Below are positions 47,852-58,401 of a stretch of DNA of 64,000 nt, in pieces; position 1 is the first letter of the stretch, and each line of letters opens with the position of its first letter. This stretch comes from Chloroflexi bacterium UBA6077. Lineage in GTDB: Bacteria > Chloroflexota > UBA6077. A program made the position numbers and the translations under genes. The notes under the pieces were generated by a model. That model searched no databases. It was not told where the DNA came from and was given only the letters and a program-made list of their open reading frames with translations. Location: positions 1-64,000 of the forward strand of contig DIXP01000079.1 in NCBI GenBank assembly GCA_002436065.1, given 5' to 3'.

Positions 47852-48550
47852 ATGGATGTAGAAGAGCTTGAACGGCGGTTGGGCATCGATCTGCCGGACA
47901 GGGAACTGACCCGGCAGGCTCTGGTGCACACCTCCTACCTGAACGAAAACGCGGACGCGGCCCCGGCCTCAAACGAGCGGCTGGAGTTCCTGGGGGATGC
48001 CGTCATTGGCGCCGTGGTGGCCGACTACCTTTACCGGGCCTTTCCGGAGTCGCCGGAGGGGCAGTTGACCAGCCTCCGTGCGGCGGTAGTCCGAGCGGGG
48101 TCGCTGGCGGAGTGGGCCAGGCAGATCGCCCTGGGGGAGCTGCTGCTGCTGGGGAAGGGAGAGGAGTCGCACGGTGGGCGGGGCCGAGATGGCATCCTAT
48201 CCTCGGCCTTCGAGGCGATGATGGCGGCGGTCTACCTGCAGCACGGATACAGCGGGGTTCAACGCGTCCTGGCGATGTTCCTCCCAAAGGCCATAGAATC
48301 GGTTATCCAGCGCCAGGAGGCGGTGGACGCCAAGTCGAAGCTGCAGCACCTCTGCCAGGCCCAGACGGGGGTAACCCCCTCCTACCGTGTGGTTGAGGTG
48401 TCGGGGCCGCCTCACAAGCCGGTGTATTCCGTGGAGGTGCTGGCGGAGGAGACGGTGCTGGGGACTGGCGTCGGTCCCAGTAAACAGGTGGCGGAGCAAG
48501 CAGCAGCCACCGAGGCACTGGAGAAGATGGAGTCCCTTCCTTGCATCTGA
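47852..48550 (+). CDS. rnc: Ribonuclease III
   Basis: 232 residues. The catalytic signature NERLEFLGDAVIG, the second acidic site SSAFEAMMAAVYL, and a C-terminal double-stranded RNA-binding domain (DAKSKLQHLCQAQTG to GPSKQVAEQAAATEAL). It cleaves double-stranded RNA in rRNA maturation and mRNA turnover. Its last codons overlap the smc start by 10 bases; the rnc-smc pairing is common in bacteria. Confidence 0.95.
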   Translation: MDVEELERRLGIDLPDRELTRQALVHTSYLNENADAAPASNERLEFLGDAVIGAVVADYLYRAFPESPEGQLTSLRAAVVRAGSLAEWARQIALGELLLLGKGEESHGGRGRDGILSSAFEAMMAAVYLQHGYSGVQRVLAMFLPKAIESVIQRQEAVDAKSKLQHLCQAQTGVTPSYRVVEVSGPPHKPVYSVEVLAEETVLGTGVGPSKQVAEQAAATEALEKMESLPCI

Positions 48551-51500
48551 AGCGCGTCGAGTTACTTGGGTTCAAGAGCTTCGCATCCAAGACCGTGGTG
48601 GAGTTGGAGAGGGGTATCACCGGCATTGTGGGCCCCAACGGTAGTGGCAAGAGCAACGTCGCCGATGCCCTCCGCTGGGCTATGGGTGAACAGAGCTTGC
48701 GAGCGGTGCGGAGCCGCAAGAGCGATGAGGTCATCTTCGCCGGAAATGCCCGTAAGGCAGCGGTTGGGATGGCCGAAGTCACCCTGGTCTTCGACAACTC
48801 CCAGGGCTCCCTCCCCCTTTCCTTCAGCGAGGTTTCCATCACCCGCAGGCAGTATAGGTCGGGCGAGGGTGAGTACCTGATAAACAGGTCGCGGGCTCGC
48901 CTTCGGGACGTGGTAGAGCTGCTGACGCATGCCCGGCTCGGCCCGGATGGGTACGCCCTCGTGGGCCAGGGTGCCGTGGATGAGGTGCTGCTGCAGCGTC
49001 CGGAGGAGCGGCGGCTGCTGCTGGAAGCGGCAGCGGACATAAGCCGTTACCAGATGAAGACCAAGGAGAGCCTGGACAAGCTGGGCGAGACCGAGCGCAA
49101 CATACGGAGGGTTGAGGACATCCGTGGCGAGATCGGCCCTCAGCTGAACAAACTCCGGGTTCAGGCGAGTCGCGCCCAGCGGTACGACCAGGTTGTCCGC
49201 CGGCTCAAGGAGATGACTCAGTGGCGGTACCTCCTCCTTATACGGGATGCTCGGGGGAGGGCAGTGGAAGAGCTGGAGCGAGAGAAGGGCCGGACCCAAG
49301 CAGCTTCGGAGGCTGGCCATGCCTATGAGGAGGCGCAGGGGCGGCTGGTGGAGCTGCGGGAGCGGCTGAGGGAGGGTGAGGCGGCGCTGGAGGCTGCGCG
49401 AGAGCGGCTGAGCGGGCTGAGGCTTGCCCGTGCGACCGCCGAGCGGGAGGCCGCGCTGTTGCGAGAGCGGGAAGCCGCCTATCGCAGCCAGCTGAAGGAG
49501 GCAGGGGAGGAGTTGGCCCGCGCTCGCCGTGAGAGGGCGGAGCTGCAGGCCGAGACTGACAAGCTGGACGCCGTGCGAGCGGAGCTGGTCCAGAAGTCCG
49601 CTGGGATCCGTGAGGAGATGGGGCCGGTCGAGAAGGATTGGCAGACCGCCAACTCCGAGCAGCGGCTGCTCCAGGCCCAGCTCGATCGAGTGAGTAGCGA
49701 GAACCAGGGGCTGGGGTCGCGCCGGTCGGAGTTGCAGGCGCGACGCGGCAGCCTGGCTCGCGATCTTCAGCGGGCAGAGGGGGTTCGGCGGGAGAGCCTG
49801 CAGGCTTCTGAGGGGTCCACTGCTCGACTGGCGCAGCTGGAGGGGCAGATCATGGCTGCCCAGGGCGAGGTGGACCGGCTCAGGGTAGAGCTGTCCGAGT
49901 TGGAGGCTCGACATAAGGCTGGACAGGGACGGCTCGGAGCCCTTTCAGCCGAGCTGCAAACGGCCCGACAGGCCGAGCGGAAGGCATGGGAGGACGATCG
50001 GAATCTCCAGAGCCGACTCGTGGCGCTGCGCTCCCTGAAGGACGACTATCGGGGGGTGGCTGAGGGGGCCAAGGCTGTGCTCAAGAGCGGAGTTCCAGGC
50101 ATCCGCGGCACTCTCGCCTCGATGATCCAGGTGCCGAAGGAGTACGTTCCTGCAGTGGCGTCCGCACTGGCGGAGGCTCAGGGCTTCGTGGTGTCGGAGA
50201 GCCTCGAGACAGGGGTAGGGGCGCTGGGCTTCCTGACGGACCGAAAGGCCGGAGGCACCATCACGCCTCTCTGTCTCGAGCAGGGCTTCTCCGGATCGGC
50301 GGTGGAGTTCCGGTCGGGCCTGGATGTCCTGTTGTCGGGAATAGCCTTCCGTGGACTGGCCTCGGAGTTGGTGTCTCCGCAGGAGGAAGCCGCGGATCTC
50401 TGCGTCCGATACCTGGGCTTCACACTGGTAGTGGAGGGGATGGCCGATGCCCTGGAGGCTCGAGCCCGTCTCGCTCACCGGCTGGGAGGGCGCTGGCCCT
50501 TCCAGATAGTGACGATGGACGGCCGCCTGGTGAGGGCCAGGGGTGACCTGGTCAGCGGGCATGGTGAGGGCAAGGACGCGGGGTTGCTTGCCAGGGAGAA
50601 CGAGCTGGCAACCCTGGCGAAGCAGGCGGATGAGGCGCAATCCAGGCTGCGACAGGCCAAGGATGTGGTCACCTCCCTGGAGGCCAGCCACGCCGATCTG
50701 ACGAAGCAGGCTCAGGCGGATGCATCCACCCTATCCCGACTTCAGGGTGAGATCAACAAACGCTCTTTGGCTCGGGCGGAGCTGGCCTCCCAGTTGGGCA
50801 AGCTGGAGGCTTCAATCGAGTGGCATCGCTCTCGCGGCGTGACCGCCGAGCGGGAGGTAGTCCAGGCGCGGGATAAGCTGGCCAAGCTGGACCAGGAGCT
50901 GGCCGACTTTGGGAAGCGGGAGTCCGAGGTCCGGGCCAGGTTGGAACAGCTTCGGGACGACATGGCCGACCAGCAGGCCGGTGTGGCGGAGGTCTCAGGG
51001 AGGCTGTCCAAGCTGCAATCGGAGCTGTCCGCGACTCACAACCGTCTTCGCGAGTTGGACGCTCGGACCTCCGCCCTGACGGAAGGGGTGCAGCGCGCCC
51101 AATCGCGACTGGAGCGGCAGCAGGAGAGGGTGTCGCAGCTGGAGCAGGTGCTGGCTCAACTGCAGAGTGGACCCAAGGTAGAGCTGCCGTCCACCCTGCT
51201 CAAGGATCTCGAAGAGTCCGAGAGGACGGTTAGGGAGGGCTCGGGCAGCGTGGCGCGTGGACGGGAGGGGCTGGCGTCGGCGGAGGCGGAGCTGTCCAGA
51301 CAGGCCAGGGTGCTCGAATTGGCGCGAGAGGAGTTGGCGAACGTCAGGTCGAAGTCCCAGCGGGCGTCGGTGGAGCTGGCTGCCCTGGTGAGGGAAGCGG
51401 CACGCGAATCGGGCATGGAGCTTGAGGAGCCCGAGCTGGATACCCCCGCCGCGACGATCGAGTACGCTTGCGGCTTGGCGGACCGACTCCGGGATGTCCT

Positions 51501-52197
51501 GGCGGAGGTGCCGGCGGATAGCTTCCCGGAGGGGCTGGCGGTCGTATCTCAGAAGGTAGAATCCCTGCGTCGGGATCTCCACTCCATGGGCACGATCAAC
51601 GCCGAGGCCCCGGAGGAGTACCGCCAGCTGTCGGAGCGCAACAGCTTCCTGACCACACAGCTCGAGGACCTCCAGAAGGGAGAGCATACCCTTCGGAAGG
51701 CGATCGAGGAGCTGAAAGGGGTGATGGAGGCGCGCTTTCGAGAGAACTTCGAGAGGGTCAACGGGGAGTTCGCCCACTGCTTCTCCACCCTGTTCGGCGG
51801 TGGCAGCGCGCGTCTTGCCCTGACACAGCCGGACCAGCCGCTGGCGGGGGGAGTAGAGATCCTGGTCAACCTCCCGGGGAAGAAGAGCGGCAGCCTCCTG
51901 GGGCTATCGGGTGGGGAGAGGGCGCTGACGGCCATTGCCCTGCTATTCGCCCTCATGAGGGTGAACCCCAGTCCCTTCTGTCTGTTGGACGAGGTGGACG
52001 CCGCCCTTGATGAGTCCAACGTGAAGAGGTTCTGCAGCCTGGTCCAGGAGTTGACCGACACCACCCAATTCCTGGTGATCACTCACAACCGGACCACAAT
52101 GGAGATGGCGCGCGCCCTCCACGGCGTATCCATGAACCCGGACTCCACCTCAAGGATTGTCTCCTTGAGGTTGGCTTCCAGGGAGAGTGAGAATTGA
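48541..52197 (+). CDS. smc: Chromosome segregation ATPase SMC
   Basis: 1218 residues, full length. The N-terminal head (LKRVELLGFKSFASKTVVEL, Walker A GPNGSGKSN), a coiled-coil arm, a hinge around residues 500-660 (GVPGIRGTLASMIQVPKEYV onward), a returning coil, and a C-terminal head with the LSGGERALTAIALLFA signature and Walker B FCLLDEVDAALDESN. It organises and compacts the chromosome. The start is TTG inside the end of rnc. No scpA/scpB is present in the window. Confidence 0.95.
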   Translation: MHLKRVELLGFKSFASKTVVELERGITGIVGPNGSGKSNVADALRWAMGEQSLRAVRSRKSDEVIFAGNARKAAVGMAEVTLVFDNSQGSLPLSFSEVSITRRQYRSGEGEYLINRSRARLRDVVELLTHARLGPDGYALVGQGAVDEVLLQRPEERRLLLEAAADISRYQMKTKESLDKLGETERNIRRVEDIRGEIGPQLNKLRVQASRAQRYDQVVRRLKEMTQWRYLLLIRDARGRAVEELEREKGRTQAASEAGHAYEEAQGRLVELRERLREGEAALEAARERLSGLRLARATAEREAALLREREAAYRSQLKEAGEELARARRERAELQAETDKLDAVRAELVQKSAGIREEMGPVEKDWQTANSEQRLLQAQLDRVSSENQGLGSRRSELQARRGSLARDLQRAEGVRRESLQASEGSTARLAQLEGQIMAAQGEVDRLRVELSELEARHKAGQGRLGALSAELQTARQAERKAWEDDRNLQSRLVALRSLKDDYRGVAEGAKAVLKSGVPGIRGTLASMIQVPKEYVPAVASALAEAQGFVVSESLETGVGALGFLTDRKAGGTITPLCLEQGFSGSAVEFRSGLDVLLSGIAFRGLASELVSPQEEAADLCVRYLGFTLVVEGMADALEARARLAHRLGGRWPFQIVTMDGRLVRARGDLVSGHGEGKDAGLLARENELATLAKQADEAQSRLRQAKDVVTSLEASHADLTKQAQADASTLSRLQGEINKRSLARAELASQLGKLEASIEWHRSRGVTAEREVVQARDKLAKLDQELADFGKRESEVRARLEQLRDDMADQQAGVAEVSGRLSKLQSELSATHNRLRELDARTSALTEGVQRAQSRLERQQERVSQLEQVLAQLQSGPKVELPSTLLKDLEESERTVREGSGSVARGREGLASAEAELSRQARVLELAREELANVRSKSQRASVELAALVREAARESGMELEEPELDTPAATIEYACGLADRLRDVLAEVPADSFPEGLAVVSQKVESLRRDLHSMGTINAEAPEEYRQLSERNSFLTTQLEDLQKGEHTLRKAIEELKGVMEARFRENFERVNGEFAHCFSTLFGGGSARLALTQPDQPLAGGVEILVNLPGKKSGSLLGLSGGERALTAIALLFALMRVNPSPFCLLDEVDAALDESNVKRFCSLVQELTDTTQFLVITHNRTTMEMARALHGVSMNPDSTSRIVSLRLASRESEN

Positions 52198-52488
52198 GGT
52201 GCCATACGCACCTTGCCCTTCGTGTTGGGTGTCGATCGAGGGGCACATCACATCTTCGATCCCTACCAAGCGCGAACCGCACCCCTTTGCCGCAACCCAC
52301 GCAGTAGCTGCGCCCTTTATGGGCGCGGCTACAACCTCTTGCCGGCAGAGCCGCCTGCCGGAATTCTCCTCACCTGGCACAAAACGTGTACCCCCTGTAG
52401 CGGCGGGAGGCGGCTGTCCCTGGGCTTCCACCAAACCGGTCAAGGGTGGGGATGACTGCTCACGGGTGGCACAGAATGGGAGGCTTCC
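52198..52488. other. Intergenic interval before the kinase cluster
   Basis: About 290 bases. A stem-loop at 52305-52331 (TAGCTGCGCCC, loop TTTAT, GGGCGCGGCTA, one mismatch) may end smc transcription. No promoter or gene was confidently recognised. Confidence 0.5.
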
Positions 52489-54318
52489 ATGAGCACGATC
52501 CTTCTCCTGATGCAGGAGGGCGAGAACCGCCGGCGGCTGGCCAGCTTCCTGTCGGAGCGGTACGAGGTGCGGGAGGCGACGGACGAAGCGGCGCTGCAGG
52601 AGGTCTTCGATCTCTGCCTGCTGGACGGCCCGACCTTCGACCGAATGCAGGAGAGGATCGGGGCCCGGAGAGAGCGGGAGAGACCAGTCCATCTCCCCTT
52701 CCTACTGGTCACCTCCCGGGACGACGTGCGGCTCTCCCACCGGAGGCTGTGGCGGCTCATCGATGACGTGATCATCCTCCCCGTCCTGAAGACGGAGCTG
52801 CTGGCGCGGGCGGAGGCGCTGCTCAGGGCCCGAAGGCTCTCCCAGGAGAGCGAGGCCAGGGCCAGGGGGTTGCGCGAGAGCGAGGAGAAGTATCACACCC
52901 TGTTCAACTCGGTCGACGAAGGCTTCTGCATCATCGAAATGCTCTTTGACGCCGACGGCAGGCCTGTCGATTACCGCTTTCTGGAAGTCAATCCGGCCTT
53001 CGAAAGGCAAACTGGCTTGCATGAAGCAGAGGGAAAGCTAATGCGCGACCTCGCTCCAGAGCATGAAGCCCATTGGTTTGAGACCTACGGCAAGGTCGCA
53101 TCGACCGGCGAACCGGCGCGCTTCGTGAACGAAGCGAAGGCCCTGAAGCGCTGGTATGACGTGTATGCCTTTAGGTTCGGTGAACCGGAGAGCAGAAGAG
53201 TTGCCCTTCTCTTCAACGACATCACTGAGCGCAGGCGGGTCGAAGAGGAGCGGGAGAGGCTGCTGGCCGAACTGGATGCCACCTTTTCCTCCATTCCCGA
53301 CGCCGTCGTCGTCTACTCGACTACGTGGGAACTGCTGCGGCTCAACGAAGCCGGTCAAAGAATTGCCGGCTACTCGCCCGAACATCGAGCCCTGCCCTTC
53401 GAGCAGCGCATGAGGTTGCTGAACATCATCACCCCTGAGGGGGAGCCCTTCCCCCTCGACAAACTGCCCTCGGTTCGAGCTATGAGAGGGGAGACTGTGA
53501 CCGGCGTGCTGGGGATCGCTCGTCCGCCGAGCGGCATGACCCTCTGGGTCTCCGCCAGTGCGGCTCCCGTCCGATCGCATGATGGGGAGTTGCTGGGGGC
53601 GATCATGATTGTCACCGACATCACTCCAACCCACGAGCTGCAGGAGCAGCGGGACGACCTGGTGCGAACGGTGACCCACGATCTTCGGAGTCCGCTGACG
53701 GTGGTGATAGGCCAGGCACAAGTAATACGGCGGGCCCTGGAGCAGAGCCGCGTGGACGGAAGGATGCTGCGGAGCGCCGACACGATACTCACTGGGGCCA
53801 GGCGGATGAACGCCATGATCATGGACCTGGTGGATACCACGCGGCTCGAGGCAGGACAGCTGAGGATGGACTGCTTGTCCGTGGATCTACGCAGCTATGT
53901 GCACGATCTGAAGGGGCGACTGGCCGACGTGCTGGAGATGGACAGGGTGCGGGTGGAGATCCCGGAGGGCCTTCCCCGGGTCTCGGCGGACCCAGACCGG
54001 CTGGAGCGGATCTTTACCAACCTCCTCTCCAACGCCCTGAAGTACTCCCCTCCCGACGCCGAGGTGCGGGTCACGGCAGAGAGGCAGGATGGGATGGTAG
54101 TAGTGTCGGTGATTGATCGGGGAGCTGGCATCCCCCTCGAGGACCTCCCTCACCTGTTCGAGCGCTTCTACAGAGCAAGGGGCACCCGGAAGACGGAGGG
54201 GTTAGGGTTGGGGCTGTACATCACCAGGATGCTGGTGGAGGCCCACGGTGGCAAGATATGGGTGGAGAGCGAGCCCGGCAAGGGGAGCAAGTTCAGCTTT
54301 ACCCTGCCGGTTTCATAG
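52489..54318 (+). CDS. PAS histidine kinase with N-terminal receiver-like domain (A)
   Basis: 609 residues. Residues 1-120 look like a response-regulator receiver ([26 protein letters not shown] with the candidate acceptor aspartate, [10 protein letters not shown]), but the N-terminal acidic pair is replaced by QE/EN. Two PAS domains follow ([40 protein letters not shown]), then HisKA with phosphoacceptor His397 in [11 protein letters not shown] and a HATPase with [23 protein letters not shown] and [12 protein letters not shown]. No membrane helix, so cytosolic. First of four tandem kinases; most similar to the third. Confidence 0.9.
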   Translation: MSTILLLMQEGENRRRLASFLSERYEVREATDEAALQEVFDLCLLDGPTFDRMQERIGARRERERPVHLPFLLVTSRDDVRLSHRRLWRLIDDVIILPVLKTELLARAEALLRARRLSQESEARARGLRESEEKYHTLFNSVDEGFCIIEMLFDADGRPVDYRFLEVNPAFERQTGLHEAEGKLMRDLAPEHEAHWFETYGKVASTGEPARFVNEAKALKRWYDVYAFRFGEPESRRVALLFNDITERRRVEEERERLLAELDATFSSIPDAVVVYSTTWELLRLNEAGQRIAGYSPEHRALPFEQRMRLLNIITPEGEPFPLDKLPSVRAMRGETVTGVLGIARPPSGMTLWVSASAAPVRSHDGELLGAIMIVTDITPTHELQEQRDDLVRTVTHDLRSPLTVVIGQAQVIRRALEQSRVDGRMLRSADTILTGARRMNAMIMDLVDTTRLEAGQLRMDCLSVDLRSYVHDLKGRLADVLEMDRVRVEIPEGLPRVSADPDRLERIFTNLLSNALKYSPPDAEVRVTAERQDGMVVVSVIDRGAGIPLEDLPHLFERFYRARGTRKTEGLGLGLYITRMLVEAHGGKIWVESEPGKGSKFSFTLPVS

Positions 54319-54321
54319 CTG

Positions 54322-56208
54322 ATGAGTGAGCCGACGGGCGGTAGCCGGCAGGGCGATAGGAAGACCCGGTCCCGTGGCACCAAGAGCGACATAGCTGAGC
54401 GCTACAGCTTCGTTTTCGAAGCCGCGAGGGACATCATGCTGTTCGTGCGCCGGGACGGGAGGATCCTCGACGCCAACGAGGCCGCCATGCGGGCCTACGG
54501 CTACAGCCTCGCCGAACTGCTCTCCATGAACATACAGGATCTCAGGGCGTCCGAGACCCTCACGGCGACGGACTCCCAGTTGGGCCAGGCGGATACGCGC
54601 GGTGTCCTGTTCGAGACCGTCCATCGTCGCAAGGATGGCACCACCTTCTCCGTGGAGGTCAGCTCTCAGGGTGCAACCCTGGGGGGCGAACGGGTGCTAT
54701 TCAGCATCATCCGGGACATTTCGGAGCGGAAGGAGCACGAGCGCAAACTACAGGAGGCTCGGGATACCCTGCAAGCGGTGGTGAACGCTGCTCCCCTCGC
54801 CATCATCGCCCTGAACATGGACTACACAGTCCGCCTCTGGAATCCCGCCGCCGAGCTGCTGTTTGGCTGGGGCAGCGACGAAGTGCTGGGGAACCCGTAC
54901 CCCCTCGTGCCCGAGCATGGGCGGAAGCAGTTCCGTCGCAGCTTCGCCGAAATGGTGCGGGGAGCTTTCCCCCAGGGCAGCGAGATCCGGCGCAAGAGGA
55001 AGGATGGAACCGTCGTAGACATCAGCATCTGGACCTCGGTGTTGAGAGACCCGGCAGGGCTGATCGTCGGTGTAGTCGGTGCCCTGGCCGACATCACCGA
55101 GCGCAAGCGGGCCGAAGAGGAGCGAGAACGGCTCCTGGCGCAGCTGGATGCCACCATCGAATCGATTGCTGAGGGGATCGTGGTTTACGGCCCGCGGGGA
55201 GAGTTGGTCCGCGCCAACCCTCTGGCCCAGCAGATCCTGGGGTTCACACCGGAACAGTGGCGGCTTGATTTCAAGGAACGGGCGAAGCTGCTCCGGACTG
55301 AGACGGCCGAGGGCAAGCCGTTCCCAATCGAAGAGCTGCCGATAGGTCGAGGACTGAGGGGTGAGGTGGTTCGGAGCGTGGTCGTTTTGTTCCGCCCGCC
55401 TGGCCGAGAGCCCCTGTGGGTCTCCGTCAGCAGCGCGCCTATTCGCGCCGCCGAAGGGTCTCTCATGGGGGCGGTCGTCGCATTGGTGGACATAACGCCC
55501 CAGCGCAGACTGCAGGAGCAGCGAACCCGCTACATCCTGGGGGTATCCCACGGCCTTCGGACGCCGGTAACGGTTATCCAGGGTCAGTCCCAACTGCTGC
55601 TGCGAGAGTTGGAGAGGCAGCATCTCGACGGGCGGCTGGGGCGCAGCGCCGAGGCTATCTCGGCTTCGGCCCAGCGCATGGGCCTGGTGCTCAGGGATCT
55701 CGTGGACCTGATGCAGTTGGAGAGTGGCGAGCCACTCAGGTTGAACCGACAGCGGCTAGATCTATGCACCTTCCTACTGGAGCTACTGGAGAGGAGCTCC
55801 CGCCTGCTTCCTACGGACAGGGTGCGGGTCGAGGCCCCAGCGGAACAGGTCGATGTCGTTGCTGATCCCGACCGGCTGGAGCGCGTCCTGTTGAATCTGC
55901 TGAGCAACGCCCTGAAGTACTCCGATCCCGACACTGAGGTCGTCGTCCGTGTCGCGCGGCAGGGCGCTGAGGTGGCCGTCTTCGTCTCCGACCGAGGTCG
56001 TGGCATACCTCCCGAAGAACTGGCACAGCTGTTTCAGCCCTATCACGAGTTTGGCTTGGCTCGCTCACCGCGCGAGGGTATCGGGCTCGGCAAATACATC
56101 GCCAAGGGGCTGGTGGAGGCTCATGGCGGCAGACTCTGGGTGGACACTGAGGTAGGCAAGGGCACCACCTTCAGCTTTACCCTGCCGATCGAGCCTGATA
56201 AGCCCTAG
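54322..56208 (+). CDS. Triple-PAS histidine kinase (B)
   Basis: 628 residues. Three PAS domains ([60 protein letters not shown]) lead to a HisKA motif with His410 in [20 protein letters not shown], then HATPase segments [23 protein letters not shown] and [12 protein letters not shown]. The H-box has Gly where the first and third kinases have Asp (SHGLRTP against THDLRSP). Cytosolic. It starts 3 bases after the preceding kinase; most similar to the fourth. Confidence 0.9.
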   Translation: MSEPTGGSRQGDRKTRSRGTKSDIAERYSFVFEAARDIMLFVRRDGRILDANEAAMRAYGYSLAELLSMNIQDLRASETLTATDSQLGQADTRGVLFETVHRRKDGTTFSVEVSSQGATLGGERVLFSIIRDISERKEHERKLQEARDTLQAVVNAAPLAIIALNMDYTVRLWNPAAELLFGWGSDEVLGNPYPLVPEHGRKQFRRSFAEMVRGAFPQGSEIRRKRKDGTVVDISIWTSVLRDPAGLIVGVVGALADITERKRAEEERERLLAQLDATIESIAEGIVVYGPRGELVRANPLAQQILGFTPEQWRLDFKERAKLLRTETAEGKPFPIEELPIGRGLRGEVVRSVVVLFRPPGREPLWVSVSSAPIRAAEGSLMGAVVALVDITPQRRLQEQRTRYILGVSHGLRTPVTVIQGQSQLLLRELERQHLDGRLGRSAEAISASAQRMGLVLRDLVDLMQLESGEPLRLNRQRLDLCTFLLELLERSSRLLPTDRVRVEAPAEQVDVVADPDRLERVLLNLLSNALKYSDPDTEVVVRVARQGAEVAVFVSDRGRGIPPEELAQLFQPYHEFGLARSPREGIGLGKYIAKGLVEAHGGRLWVDTEVGKGTTFSFTLPIEPDKP

Positions 56209-56408
56209 TGCGAGCAGTTCGTTCGGTGGTCGTCGAAAGGTCGCCTGCGACTCGAGAGTGTATGATTGTCCTCTCGGTGATGGCCTTGTCAACAGAACGA
56301 CCCATTCGGGTTGCCTTGCATGCCTGCCCACTCGTTCACCGATGCCCTACGAGATGGTACGCCTCCTGCCGTTCACCTACGGCATCGATCGATAGGAGGG
56401 GATGGCCA

Positions 56409-58331
56409 GTGCCCGAATCGCCGGGGAGGGTGCCCTGGGGCAGGGACCCCTTGCTGCTCACCATCATTGCCGCCGCTACCATCTTGGCGGCAGTTGTTGG
56501 AGTCCTGTTCGTCGTCTCCCCACCTGGGCAGGTCAACTTGCCATTCTTCATTCCGGCGGTCTACAGCATCGCCGCCTTTGCTGGTTTGAGTGTCGGCTTT
56601 CTAGCCATTGCTCGCTTCCGGGTGCTGCCCGATCCGCCGTCCTACTGGATCGCCATCGGTTTCTTCGCCTTCGTCATTATCACTGCCTCCAGTCTCGCGC
56701 GGTTCACGGTGCTCTGGTACCTATCTCGTCTCCTTGGGCTGGCCGGCTTGGCGGTGACCCTGTTCGGCCTACTCTCCGAGTACGTGGGGCTATACCGCCG
56801 GGAACAGGCGCTGAGGGCGGGAGTCCGGCAGAGCGAAGAGCGTTTTCGGCAGTTGGCCGATTCGATGCCACAGTTGGTGTGGACGGCCGACCCCGACGGC
56901 GTTGTGGACTACTACAACCAGCGCTACAGGGAGTTCGGCGGCATCGCCCCCGAACCGGGAGGTCTATGGGAGTGGGGGCCGGTGCTGCATCCGGACGACC
57001 TTCAGCCGACGGTGGAGGCGTGGCACCATGCCCTCCGCACTGGTGAGGTGTACCAGGTGGAGCACAGGGCACGTCGGGCCGATGGGAGTTACCGCTGGCA
57101 CCTCAGTCGAGGGGTGCCAGCCCGGGATGAGGAAGGCAAGATAGTCAAGTGGTACGGGACGGCCACCGATATCGATGACACCATACGGGCGAGGGAGGAG
57201 CGGGAGCGGGCACTGGAGGAGGCCGAGGCGGGCCGGCAGCTGCTGGAGACCCTGATGGACAACGTTCCGGATGGCATCACCATTGCCGACGCGCCGGACG
57301 TGAGGATCAAGATGGTCAGCCGCTACGGGCAGGAGTTGCTGGGAGGACTCCAGGCGGAGAAGAGCGCGAGGCAGGCGGCCGAGCAGTTGGCCGTGTATGA
57401 ACCGGACGGCGTGACGCCTGTGAAGGAGGACGACCTGCCGCTGGTGCGTGCGATCCGAAGGGGCGAAACCGTACGCGACAGGGAGCTCATCCAGGTCAAC
57501 GCGGTAGGACTGCGCCTCTTCCTGCTGTGCAATGCCGCTCCTATCCGGGATAGCGGGGACGAGATCGTCGGTGGCATCGTGGCCTGGCGCGACATCACCG
57601 AGCGGAAAAGGGTCGAGGAGCAGCGGGACGATCTGGTGAGGACGGTATCCCATGATCTTCGGAGTCCGCTGACGGTGGTGATAGGCCAGGCACAAGTAAT
57701 ACGGCGGGTCCTGGAGCAGAGCCAAATGGACGGCCGACTGCGCAAGAGCGCCGATGCGATCATCATCGGGGCGCGGCGCATGAACTCCATAATCATGGAC
57801 CTGGTGGACTCGGTTAGGCTGGAGGCAAGCCAGCTCAAGATGAACTGCGTTCCCCTGGAGTTGCCCTCCTTCCTGACCGACCTGAAGGAGCGTCTGTCCG
57901 ATGTGCTGGAGATGGATCGGGTGCGCGTGGAGATGCCGAAGGACTTTCCGAGGGTGTCGGCGGACCAGGACCGCCTTGAGCGCATCTTCACCAACCTCCT
58001 CTCTAACGCCCTGAAGTACTCCCCTCCTGACACTGAAGTGCGGGTCACGGCCAAGAGACAGGATGGGATAGCCCAGGTATCGGTGACCGACCAGGGGGTG
58101 GGGATACCGCCTGAGGACCAGCAGCAGCTGTTCCAGCGCTACTACAGAGCGAGGGGTACTCGAAAGACCGAGGGGATAGGGCTAGGGCTATACATCACCA
58201 GGATGCTGGTGGAGGCCCACGGCGGCAAGATATGGGTGGAGAGCAAGCCCGGCAAGGGGAGCAAGTTCAGCTTTACCCTGCCAGTGGTGGAGGGTGCGCG
58301 CAGTAGTCCTGGTGGCCGGCCACCACCTTGA
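56409..58331 (+). CDS. Membrane-bound PAS histidine kinase (A')
   Basis: 640 residues. About four membrane helices ([79 protein letters not shown]), two PAS domains ([20 protein letters not shown] with a PAC segment; [20 protein letters not shown]), HisKA with His415 in [20 protein letters not shown], and a HATPase. GTG 56409 follows AGGAGGGG by about 8 bases; the open frame upstream to 56208 has no protein character. 55 bp in the H-box region are identical to the first kinase, indicating recent duplication or conversion. Confidence 0.85.
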   Translation: MPESPGRVPWGRDPLLLTIIAAATILAAVVGVLFVVSPPGQVNLPFFIPAVYSIAAFAGLSVGFLAIARFRVLPDPPSYWIAIGFFAFVIITASSLARFTVLWYLSRLLGLAGLAVTLFGLLSEYVGLYRREQALRAGVRQSEERFRQLADSMPQLVWTADPDGVVDYYNQRYREFGGIAPEPGGLWEWGPVLHPDDLQPTVEAWHHALRTGEVYQVEHRARRADGSYRWHLSRGVPARDEEGKIVKWYGTATDIDDTIRAREERERALEEAEAGRQLLETLMDNVPDGITIADAPDVRIKMVSRYGQELLGGLQAEKSARQAAEQLAVYEPDGVTPVKEDDLPLVRAIRRGETVRDRELIQVNAVGLRLFLLCNAAPIRDSGDEIVGGIVAWRDITERKRVEEQRDDLVRTVSHDLRSPLTVVIGQAQVIRRVLEQSQMDGRLRKSADAIIIGARRMNSIIMDLVDSVRLEASQLKMNCVPLELPSFLTDLKERLSDVLEMDRVRVEMPKDFPRVSADQDRLERIFTNLLSNALKYSPPDTEVRVTAKRQDGIAQVSVTDQGVGIPPEDQQQLFQRYYRARGTRKTEGIGLGLYITRMLVEAHGGKIWVESKPGKGSKFSFTLPVVEGARSSPGGRPPP

Positions 58332-58401
58332 TGCACTCGCTTCGCGTCCGCGACGCTGGAGACACCGCTCCGCCGTGAGTCTGGGAAGGTAGGGAGCAGC
58401 C

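Noticed and set aside
48562..49914. 450-codon minus-strand open frame opposite smc
   Set aside because: Antisense shadow of the high-GC smc gene with Leu/Gln/Pro-rich composition and no recognisable motif.
52213..52455. 80-codon frame between smc and the first kinase
   Set aside because: No ribosome site, no family resemblance, and it runs through a terminator-like hairpin.
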